10,153 nucleotides of DNA from DASXTW01 sp046726275 (GTDB lineage: Bacteria; Actinomycetota; UBA4738): assembly GCA_046726275.1 (NCBI GenBank), contig JBKPAF010000087.1, positions 1 to 10,153 of the forward strand, written 5' to 3'. Positions 1-5,758 of this stretch are shown here, piece after piece. A program made the position numbers and the translations under genes. How positions within the stretch are numbered: the stretch's first letter is position 1; each line of letters opens with the position of its first letter. Below the pieces are notes generated by a model. It did no database searches. It saw only the letters and a list, made by a program, of their open reading frames with translations, and had not been told where the DNA came from.

Positions 1-1267
1 GGGTCCGGAGGTCCTCCCCGGTGTCCAGGTCCCACACCTTCAGTGTGGTGTCCAGCGAGGCGGACACGGCCCGACGCCCATCGGGGGTGATGGCCACCGC
101 CCTAACCCGATGTCCGTGGCCGGCCAGGGTCCGGAGGTCCTCCCCGGTGTCCAGGTCCCACACCTTCAGGGTGGTGTCCAGTGAGGCGGACACGGCCCGG
201 CGCCCGTCCGGGGTGATGGCCACCGCAAGACCCACCCGACCTTCGTGGGTCAGGAGATTCGCCCCGGTGTCCAGGTCCCACACCTTCTGGGTGCTGTCGT
301 CCGAGCCGGAAACGGCCCGGCGCCCGTCAGGAGTGATGGCCACCGCCCTGACCGCGGCTTCGTGGCCGGCCAGAGTGCGGAGGTCCTCCCCGGGGTCCAG
401 GTCCCACACCTTGAGGGTGTTGTCAATTGAGCCGGACACTGCCCGGCGCCCATCCGGGGTGATGGCCACCGCCGCGACCCTACCCGCGTGGCCGGCCAGG
501 GTCAGGAGGTCCTCCCCGGTGTCCAGGTCCCACACCTTGAGGGTGTGGTCGTCATAGCCGGACACGGCCCGGCGCCCGTCGGGGGTGATGGCCACCGCCC
601 AAATCCCCCAAAGCGTACCTACGTAGTCGGCCAGGGTGCGGAGGTCCTCCCCGGTGTCCAGGTCCCACACCTTGAGTGCGCGGTCACTGGATCCGGACAC
701 GGCCAGGCGCCCGTCGGGGGTTATGGCCACCGCCCTGACCGCTGCTTCGTGACCGGCCAGGGTGCGGAGGTCCTCCCCGGTGTCCAGGTCCCACACCTTC
801 AGGATGCCGTCAATCGAGCCGGACACGGCCCAGCGTCCGTCCGGGGTGATGGCCACCGCCGCGACCCTGTCCGCGTGGCCGGCCAGGGCCCGGAGGTCCT
901 CCCCGGTGTCAATGTCCCACACCTTCAGGATGCCGTCAATCGAGCCGGACACGGCCCAGCGTCCGTCCGGGGTGATGGCCACCGCCTCGACCGAATCCGC
1001 GTGGCCGGCCAGGGTGCGGAGGTCCTCCCCGGTGTCCAGGTCCCACACCTTCAGAGTGGTGTCCCCCGATCCAGAAACGGCCCGGCGCCCGTCCGGGGTG
1101 ATGGCCACAGCCAAAACCGTACTTTCATGGCCGGCCAGGGTCCGGAGGTCCTCCCCGGTGTCCAGGTCCCAGACCTTTAGGGTGTCGTCCCCCGAGCCGG
1201 ACACGGCCCGGCGCCCGTCGGGGGTGATGGCGACCGCCCCGACCCATTCGGCGTGCCCCGTTAGGGT
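1..1267 (-). repeat. Tandem WD40 repeats, ten complete units, mostly 126 bp
   Basis: Ten copies of the blade end KVWDLD lie on the minus strand, with their plus-strand complements starting at 23, 149, 269, 395, 521, 656, 782, 908, 1034 and 1160. Spacing is 126 bp (42 residues) except 120 bp between 149 and 269 and 135 bp between 521 and 656. An eleventh unit starts at the window edge. The fixed frame is TLAGH, four variable residues, then AVAITPDGRRAVSGS, a short variable stretch around one Asp, and LKVWDLDTGEDLR. Units are close to identical in DNA outside the variable positions, which implies recent expansion or homogenisation. More than seven units suggests either two propellers or a long array continuing beyond the left edge. 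Confidence 0.95.
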
Positions 1268-3004
1268 TCGCTCAAGGGCTGAACTTTCCCGCCTAGCAAG
1301 CCAAAGCAGCTCGAATCGAGGCTCGCGGAGGGAATCGAGGCGTCTCTGGGCGGTATCCATCAAGGATCTGATTCCGAGATCCGCTGCTCGATTGCGAATC
1401 TGTTGAGCGAAATAGGCGCGAAAGCGGTCGGGTTCCCATGGTCGAAGACTGTTCACCTCGAGGGTCATCGTCCGCAGCACCGGGAGCAGAACGTCGTTAC
1501 TCGCGGGGGATAACCGGGTGGCGGTTCGGAGGTCGGACAGCACCGCGTCGATCCCGAAGGTCGCCGTTTTGGACTCGAGAAACCCGAGGTCGGTGAGGAG
1601 CTCGGTGAGCATCTCTACCAGGCTCCGACGGACCTTGCCGCCGCCTGCCTCTTTCAGTGGTTCCAGCAGGTGCGCTGGAGTGTGCTCCAGCGCATACCGG
1701 TCGCCGCACTTCGCCCAGTCGTCCTCGTATTCGTCGAGGAAGTACCGGGCCACAGCCTCGTTGGCCTCCTCCGGATAGACCCGGTGCTGCTTGTTCTCCA
1801 GCAGGAAGTCGCGGAAGGACTGGTGATAGAGGCGAAAGGGCCCCTCGGGCTCCGGGCCGCTGAGGTACTGGGCGCAGGCTTGAAGGGCGTCGTCGGTGCG
1901 GGACCGGGGGAGATCGGTGATCTCCGCTAGTTGCTCGGCGGTGAGTCCGTCGCCCCTTCCCACCGACAAGGTTCCCAGGAGGGGCCGGTACCGCTCCTCC
2001 CACCGTTCCCTGCTGCGGGCCAACCGGTCCAGGAATTCCCGGTAATGCTCCTTGAGGCCCCTTGGAAGAACCAAGGTTGAAAGGTCGCGGGTTTGTTCGG
2101 GTCGACGGAGCAGGTCGTCCACCACGTAACGTGCATGCAGGAAGTTGCCACTACCCGCGTCGGCCACTCTGCGGGCCACCTCGGCCCGCTCCGGCTCGGG
2201 CAGGGGGCTCAGGCGCCGATAGGCGTAGTCTCGGACCTCGTCGATGTCCGTGGGAGCATCGGACAGCAGGTCCAGGGTAGTGGGCTCGGTGATGGAAGAG
2301 AGGACCCGGGGGTCGGGACGGCTTGTTAGGACCAGGCTGATCGGCTCCGGGAGGTCGGTAGGCCGATCGGTGATCGCCCCCAGCAGTGATACAAGGGTGT
2401 CCTCCGAGGAGTAGGTGAGGGCTTCGTCAAGGGCGTCCACCAGCACGACGATTGGTTCGTGGAACCCGCTCTCCACCAGGGCTTCAAGCGGGCGACGGAT
2501 GAGACGGTCGAAGGCCACCCGAGCGGCCAGTTCACCGACCCTGATGACTACCCCCGCCACCAAGGCTCCGGCCATCACTCCCCCCCGGACCTCCTGGGTG
2601 ATGGTCTCCACGTTCACGGTGATCTGTTCGTGATCGTCCTTGGTCAGAACCTGCCGGAAGGGCTCGTGGCGACCGGCCAGAGTCCCGGCCAGAGCCTCCA
2701 GGAACCGCAGTGGATCAAGGGTGAGATCTTCTCGCGCCCGGCAGAAGTGGGCGTAGGTGAGAGCCCCCTCCCCAAGACGTAGATAGCCTTCGGAGGAGGT
2801 TTCTGTGCGGCTCATCTGGACCAGCCGGGCGGCGATGGCTGATTTGCCGGTTCCTGGGCCGCCGGTAAGGAGGAACGTCCGGGGCCCATCCGCCGAGAGC
2901 CACCCATCAAGCTTCTCGAACACCCATTCCCGTCCGGTGAACCCGCTGGTCCGCTCGGTCAGATCTGCGGGAAGCTCGAGTCCGGCAGTGGGTGTCTTCC
3001 TCAC
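1..3004 (-). CDS. NACHT-type STAND NTPase with C-terminal WD40 repeat array (C-terminus outside window)
   Basis: This is a continuous minus-strand reading frame with no stop from 3004 to the left edge, giving 1001 codons; the C-terminus is missing. The start chosen is GTG at 3004, preceded by GAGGGAG; an in-frame TAG at 3053-3055 limits any extension to 16 residues. Only about 47 residues precede the Walker A motif GGPGTGKS (residues 48-55). Walker B is LVDALDEA (Asp190, Asp193, Glu194) and a sensor-like TSRPDPR follows (Arg229). A helical region ends in YHQSFRDFLLE (His394), a motif typical of NACHT-WD40 proteins. WD40 repeats begin near residue 580. STAND proteins of this class switch from ADP-bound monomer to ATP-bound oligomer when the repeat domain senses a ligand; bacterial NACHT proteins include anti-phage sensors. 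No effector domain is visible N-terminally, so the output is unknown. No signal peptide or membrane segment is evident, so it is probably cytoplasmic. The family call is firm; the biological role is inference. Confidence 0.93.
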   Translation of the reverse strand, partial: MRKTPTAGLELPADLTERTSGFTGREWVFEKLDGWLSADGPRTFLLTGGPGTGKSAIAARLVQMSRTETSSEGYLRLGEGALTYAHFCRAREDLTLDPLRFLEALAGTLAGRHEPFRQVLTKDDHEQITVNVETITQEVRGGVMAGALVAGVVIRVGELAARVAFDRLIRRPLEALVESGFHEPIVVLVDALDEALTYSSEDTLVSLLGAITDRPTDLPEPISLVLTSRPDPRVLSSITEPTTLDLLSDAPTDIDEVRDYAYRRLSPLPEPERAEVARRVADAGSGNFLHARYVVDDLLRRPEQTRDLSTLVLPRGLKEHYREFLDRLARSRERWEERYRPLLGTLSVGRGDGLTAEQLAEITDLPRSRTDDALQACAQYLSGPEPEGPFRLYHQSFRDFLLENKQHRVYPEEANEAVARYFLDEYEDDWAKCGDRYALEHTPAHLLEPLKEAGGGKVRRSLVEMLTELLTDLGFLESKTATFGIDAVLSDLRTATRLSPASNDVLLPVLRTMTLEVNSLRPWEPDRFRAYFAQQIRNRAADLGIRSLMDTAQRRLDSLREPRFELLWLARRESSALERTLTGHAEWVGAVAITPDGRRAVSGSGDDTLKVWDLDTGEDLRTLAGHESTVLAVAITPDGRRAVSGSGDTTLKVWDLDTGEDLRTLAGHADSVEAVAITPDGRWAVSGSIDGILKVWDIDTGEDLRALAGHADRVAAVAITPDGRWAVSGSIDGILKVWDLDTGEDLRTLAGHEAAVRAVAITPDGRLAVSGSSDRALKVWDLDTGEDLRTLADYVGTLWGIWAVAITPDGRRAVSGYDDHTLKVWDLDTGEDLLTLAGHAGRVAAVAITPDGRRAVSGSIDNTLKVWDLDPGEDLRTLAGHEAAVRAVAITPDGRRAVSGSDDSTQKVWDLDTGANLLTHEGRVGLAVAITPDGRRAVSASLDTTLKVWDLDTGEDLRTLAGHGHRVRAVAITPDGRRAVSASLDTTLKVWDLDTGEDLRT

Positions 3005-3141
3005 GCGCTCTCCCTCGCGGATGCGGCCTCGGCAAGCCGAAGGCGGCGCAAGCTATCAGTCGGACGCGGCAGGTTCAGTCCGATCCGAGTGGCGGCGGCG
3101 CGGATGAGGAAGAGCTGCGTCCCGAGCCGCCCTTGATACAT
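3001..3141 (-). CDS. Possible small ORF (46 residues) overlapping the NACHT gene start
   Basis: I do not recognise this ORF. It starts with ATG at 3141 and ends with TGA at 3001-3003. That TGA overlaps the GTG start of the NACHT-WD40 gene by three bases (GTGA), an arrangement typical of translational coupling. It begins 37 bp after the HNH gene's TAA. The product begins MYQGRLGTQLFLIRAAATR and ends in a basic, Ala-rich helix-prone tail with SLRRLRLAEAA; there is no Cys and no obvious membrane span. About three quarters of its codons end in G or C, which fits coding but is weak evidence in GC-rich DNA. The Shine-Dalgarno sequence (GCAGG) is close to the ATG and poor. The frame is open up to an in-frame TGA at 3202-3204, so a longer version is possible. 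It could be a coupling leader, a small partner of the NACHT protein, or chance. Confidence 0.35.
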   Translation of the reverse strand: MYQGRLGTQLFLIRAAATRIGLNLPRPTDSLRRLRLAEAASARESA

Positions 3142-3178
3142 GCCTGCCAGACTACAAATCGGAGCAAGGGAACGCAGG

Positions 3179-4345
3179 TTAGTGGAGCGCCTTGGCCCAG
3201 ATCACTCTTAGAAGCGACTCGCCTAGCTCAATCTCTTCGCTGGGCGGTGACGGCCCCGCGCGATATCTCACCCCATCCGGACAGAACCATTCGACCGTGC
3301 CATCCTCGTGGCGAACCAGCCTCCACCCGTACTCGTGGACCAGCTTGTGGTGAAAGGTGCACACCAGTACCAGGTTGTCCAGGTCGGTCGCACCTCCTCT
3401 GTCCCACCAGACGATGTGATGGGCTTGGGTGAACCGACGGGCACCGCAGGAGGGAAAGGTGCACTCCCGGTCCCGGTACTTCAGTTGCCGGATCATCCAC
3501 TCCGGAGGCTCCCGGCTGATCCGTCCCAGCCGGATAGGCTGCCCGGTCTCGTCCTCGAGCAGCACCTGGATCCGTCCGGTGCACGCCAGGCGCCGTGCCA
3601 CCTCTGGGTAAATGGCCGGACCCCCCTCGACCTCAGCGCTGTGGATCTGTTTCCCTGAGGAGTCCAGCCTGGCATGGATGACAACGGTGGCTCGGTCCGG
3701 ATCTGGATCCGACGAGATCGCGGCCGAGCAAATGGCCACCAGGGCATCAGCCCGCCTCGCCTCCACGAACCACTCGTCCTTTTCACCCGGCATGATCGGG
3801 AGTACGTCAGCAAGACGGCTCAGAGCCTTGGCCACCACCGCCCCCTCCGCGGCTGGGAGCTCCGCACTTAGGCCGAACCGGGCGTTGTCCCGGTCGGTCC
3901 ACCACCGAACGCTCCGGGCCTCTTGGGCTTCCCGAGCCTCCTCCAAGGACCGGTCGGCCAGGTCCGCCTTGGACCGGATGCACCCGCAGGACACCCCCTG
4001 GGCCCACCCCACCAACCCGTCCTCGGTCTCTGGGGTGGCGAACCGCGAAAGTTCCACCACCTTGTCGATCCCGAGCGCTCCCGACGTAAACGCCTCCGAC
4101 AGCTTCGGGAGCTCCTCCAGCGCGTGAGCAGCCTTGATCCACCGGCTCGCTTTCCAGTGGGAGATCCCGTAACGCATGCATAGCCAGTGGGCCATATCCC
4201 GAGCCCCGGAGTCGCGCCAGACCTCGACAGCGTCTGCGTGAGCGATCAGCTGGAACAGATGGCGCTGGGTGGAACAAACGCGCGCGTTGACCCCGTCCAT
4301 TTCCCGGATCAGATCTTCGATGAATCTGTCGTCCCGCACGGGCAT
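3179..4345 (-). CDS. DUF222 / 13E12-repeat family HNH endonuclease
   Basis: The product is 388 residues from ATG 4345. An N-terminal alpha-helical DUF222 region (about residues 30-270) includes GISHWKASRWIKAAHALEEL, typical of the actinobacterial 13E12-repeat family. A C-terminal HNH nuclease domain follows: paired Cys (Cys295, Cys300), AHHI (His309, His310), DNLVLVC (Asn324) and HHKLVH (His333, His337), so the metal and catalytic residues look intact. A GTG at 4411 would extend the frame by 22 codons, but the strong promoter at 4376-4404 lies inside that extension and its transcript would start near 4369; ATG 4345 is therefore preferred. The Shine-Dalgarno sequence is weak, and a hairpin abuts the start. 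Members of this family carry LexA boxes in mycobacteria, as far as I recall, which agrees with the operator here. The substrate and biological role are not known for most members. It lies directly upstream of the small ORF and the NACHT-WD40 gene, in the same direction. Confidence 0.9.
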   Translation of the reverse strand: MPVRDDRFIEDLIREMDGVNARVCSTQRHLFQLIAHADAVEVWRDSGARDMAHWLCMRYGISHWKASRWIKAAHALEELPKLSEAFTSGALGIDKVVELSRFATPETEDGLVGWAQGVSCGCIRSKADLADRSLEEAREAQEARSVRWWTDRDNARFGLSAELPAAEGAVVAKALSRLADVLPIMPGEKDEWFVEARRADALVAICSAAISSDPDPDRATVVIHARLDSSGKQIHSAEVEGGPAIYPEVARRLACTGRIQVLLEDETGQPIRLGRISREPPEWMIRQLKYRDRECTFPSCGARRFTQAHHIVWWDRGGATDLDNLVLVCTFHHKLVHEYGWRLVRHEDGTVEWFCPDGVRYRAGPSPPSEEIELGESLLRVIWAKALH

Positions 4346-4365
4346 CCCAGACTCGCGCTTCTGGG
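4346..4365 (-). promoter_or_regulatory. 5' UTR hairpin abutting the HNH start codon
   Basis: On the minus strand CCCAGA, an 8-base loop AGCGCGAG, and TCTGGG form a 6-bp stem that ends one base before ATG 4345. The loop holds the only Shine-Dalgarno-like bases (GCGAG). The stem lies wholly within the short leader predicted from the promoter upstream. It may influence initiation at this start; the stem is short, so this is tentative. Confidence 0.35.
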
Positions 4366-4375
4366 GGATGTATCT

Positions 4376-4404
4376 ATCATACCGAACGTACGTTCGATTG
4401 TCAA
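4376..4404 (-). promoter_or_regulatory. Sigma-70-type promoter of the HNH gene
   Basis: Reading the minus strand, a perfect -35 hexamer TTGACA (4399-4404) is followed by a 17-bp spacer (4382-4398) and a near-consensus -10 hexamer TATGAT (4376-4381). The expected transcription start is near 4369, about 24 bases before ATG 4345. Such a close match to the vegetative promoter consensus is unusual in DNA this GC-rich. The spacer contains a LexA-type palindrome, so the promoter should be strong but repressed under normal growth. Confidence 0.85.
4383..4396. promoter_or_regulatory. LexA operator (SOS box), CGAAC-N4-GTTCG type
   Basis: The 14 bases CGAACGTACGTTCG are a perfect palindrome and match the Gram-positive/actinobacterial LexA box CGAAC-N4-GTTCG exactly. 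On the minus strand the wider 16-base form is TCGAACGTACGTTCGG, one base off the symmetric mycobacterial form ending in A. It lies entirely between the -35 and -10 elements, where bound LexA would block RNA polymerase. DNA damage (RecA-stimulated LexA cleavage) should therefore induce the HNH gene and possibly the genes after it. Confidence 0.85.
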
Positions 4405-4411
4405 CATCCAC

Positions 4412-4570
4412 TTACAACTTGGGCCACTGCACGCATTCCAGTCCCGACCCGGGCAGGCAACCAAGAACGGCCGACCGAAAGGGCGAGCGGCTTAGGTTCA
4501 AGCACCTACCCCTGGATGCCGATTTCCTAGTGGGATCGGCCTGTTGGTCGCTCGCCTGTGGTCTTGTGGA
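4412..4570. other. Divergent intergenic region between the HNH promoter and pilT
   Basis: This non-coding stretch separates the minus-strand SOS promoter from the plus-strand pilT gene. I see no convincing -35/-10 pair for pilT. A 6-bp inverted repeat, GCCGAT (4518-4523) and ATCGGC (4535-4540) with an 11-base loop, could form a weak hairpin in the pilT leader. No RNA gene or attachment site could be supported. Confidence 0.4.
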
Positions 4571-4575
4571 AGGAG
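4571..4575 (+). promoter_or_regulatory. Ribosome binding site that fixes the pilT start
   Basis: AGGAG at 4571-4575, within GGAAGGAG, sits four bases before GTG 4580. The frame is open further upstream to an ATG at 4544, but that start has no comparable site and the extra 12 residues do not resemble PilT N-termini. GTG 4580 is therefore chosen. Confidence 0.7.
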
Positions 4576-4579
4576 TCTC

Positions 4580-5686
4580 GTGCACGATCTGGACCTGGCC
4601 GCGCTGCTTCGGGTGCTGGCTGAGAACGATGGATCGGACCTTCACCTGAAGGTGGGGTCACCTCCGCTCATCCGCGTCGACGGTGAACTCCAGCGCCTGG
4701 AGGGACCCCGACTCACCCCTCAGGACACCCAACTCCTGGCCCAGTCGATCATGCCCCCGGACCGCCGGGGATGGCTGGAGCAGAAGAAGGAAACGGACTT
4801 CGCGCTGTCGGTCCCGGGCGTCGGTCGGTTCCGGGCCAACGTGTTCTATCAGCGAGGATCGATCACGCTCGTCCTTCGCCGGGTCCGCGTGGGCAGCCAG
4901 AGCTTCGAGGACCTGGGGCTCCCCCCGGTCGTCCAGCAGCTCGCCGATGCCCCTCGTGGACTGATCCTGGTCACCGGGCCAACCGGGGCCGGAAAGACCA
5001 CCACGCTCGCCGCCATGATCGACCACATCAACGCCAACCGGGCCTGCCACATCGTGACGATCGAGGAACCGATCGAGGTGCTGCACCCGGACCGCGTGGC
5101 CACGGTCAACCAGCGCGAGATCGGCATGGACACCGACAGCTACGAGGCCGCAATGCGGGCGGTTGTTCGCCAGGACCCCGACGTCATCCTCATCGGTGAG
5201 ATGCGTGACCCGGAGACCGTCTGGGCGGCGCTGGCGGCCGGCGAGACCGGACACCTTGTGCTCTCGACCCTGCACACGACTAACGCCGTCGAGACGATGA
5301 ACCGCGTGGTCGACTTCTTTCCTCCGTACCAACAGCATCAGGTCCGCGTGACGATGGCCAGCGTGATCCGCGGCGTCGTCTGCATGCGACTGGTCCCGAA
5401 GGCTGGGGGCGGGCGTATCCCTGCGGTCGAGGTGATGGTGAACAACGGCCGCATCGCCGACCGGATCGTGGATGCCGTCAGGACTGCCGAGATCCACGAG
5501 ATCATCGCCGAGGGCGACTACTACGGGATGCAGACGTTCGACCAGTCCCTGCTCGGGCTGGTCCGCCAGGGCCTAATCACGATCGACGACGCACTCCACG
5601 CCTCGTCCCAGCCTCACGATTTCCTGCTGATGCTGGAGCAAGCCGGCCTGCGGACGACCGACCGCTCGCCCGCCCCGGCCTCGTAA
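4580..5686 (+). CDS. pilT: Type IV pilus retraction ATPase, PilT family
   Basis: The product is 368 residues from GTG 4580, the usual size for PilT. It is a hexameric cytoplasmic ATPase that powers depolymerisation of type IV pili for twitching or DNA uptake. The N-terminal PAS-like region contains DGSDLHLKVGSPP, the classic PilT/GspE-family start. The C-terminal ATPase core has Walker A GPTGAGKT (residues 133-140), an Asp box around EEPIEVLH, Walker B DPDVILIGEMRD with Glu207, and a His box LSTLHTTNAVETMNR. The PilT-like C-terminal segment TAEIHEIIAEGDYYGMQTFD matches the place of the retraction signature in variant form. PilB-type N-terminal domains and zinc-binding Cys pairs are absent, supporting PilT over PilB. 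No other pilus gene is in the window. The downstream mdh gene follows after 72 bp with its own strong ribosome binding site. Confidence 0.93.
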   Translation: MHDLDLAALLRVLAENDGSDLHLKVGSPPLIRVDGELQRLEGPRLTPQDTQLLAQSIMPPDRRGWLEQKKETDFALSVPGVGRFRANVFYQRGSITLVLRRVRVGSQSFEDLGLPPVVQQLADAPRGLILVTGPTGAGKTTTLAAMIDHINANRACHIVTIEEPIEVLHPDRVATVNQREIGMDTDSYEAAMRAVVRQDPDVILIGEMRDPETVWAALAAGETGHLVLSTLHTTNAVETMNRVVDFFPPYQQHQVRVTMASVIRGVVCMRLVPKAGGGRIPAVEVMVNNGRIADRIVDAVRTAEIHEIIAEGDYYGMQTFDQSLLGLVRQGLITIDDALHASSQPHDFLLMLEQAGLRTTDRSPAPAS

Positions 5687-5694
5687 CGCCTCTC

Positions 5695-5724
5695 TTCGAG
5701 GACCGCCCCCGAAATCCGTAGGAT
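5695..5724 (+). promoter_or_regulatory. Weak candidate promoter for mdh
   Basis: TAGGAT at 5719-5724 resembles the -10 hexamer common in GC-rich actinobacteria. TTCGAG at 5695-5700, 18 bp upstream, is a poor -35 match. The distance to ATG 5759 is reasonable. The evidence is only a hexamer match, so this is tentative. Confidence 0.25.
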
Positions 5725-5758
5725 TGCCCCCTGAGACGTCCTTTCAGGAGGCGATCGG

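Noticed and set aside
1..1280. CRISPR array or non-coding tandem repeat
   Set aside because: The 126-bp period is in frame and translates to canonical WD40 blades ending KVWDLD; there are no short repeats with unique spacers.
21..1406. Plus-strand open frames across the repeat region
   Set aside because: They are antisense shadows of the WD40 array in GC-rich DNA; their repeats merely mirror the minus-strand blades.
3130..3170. Inverted repeat CCCTTG/CAAGGG as a terminator between the HNH and NACHT genes
   Set aside because: The loop is 29 bases and the stem only 6, with no T-tract; too weak to call a terminator.
3141..3180. A separate promoter for the NACHT-WD40 gene
   Set aside because: TTGCTC, TTTGTA, TAGTCT and TATCAA are present on the minus strand, but no pair has suitable spacing.
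4345..4411. GTG 4411 as the start of the HNH gene (22 extra codons)
   Set aside because: A near-consensus promoter and LexA box lie within these codons, and transcription would begin downstream of this GTG.
4495..4515. TAGGTTCAAGCACCTA, resembling a tRNA T-arm or an attachment-site remnant
   Set aside because: The stem leaves a 6-base loop rather than 7, no acceptor, anticodon arm or CCA fits around it, and no integrase or direct repeat is present.
4658..5497. Long minus-strand open frame opposite pilT
   Set aside because: It is an antisense frame created by GC-rich codons; the plus strand carries all PilT motifs.
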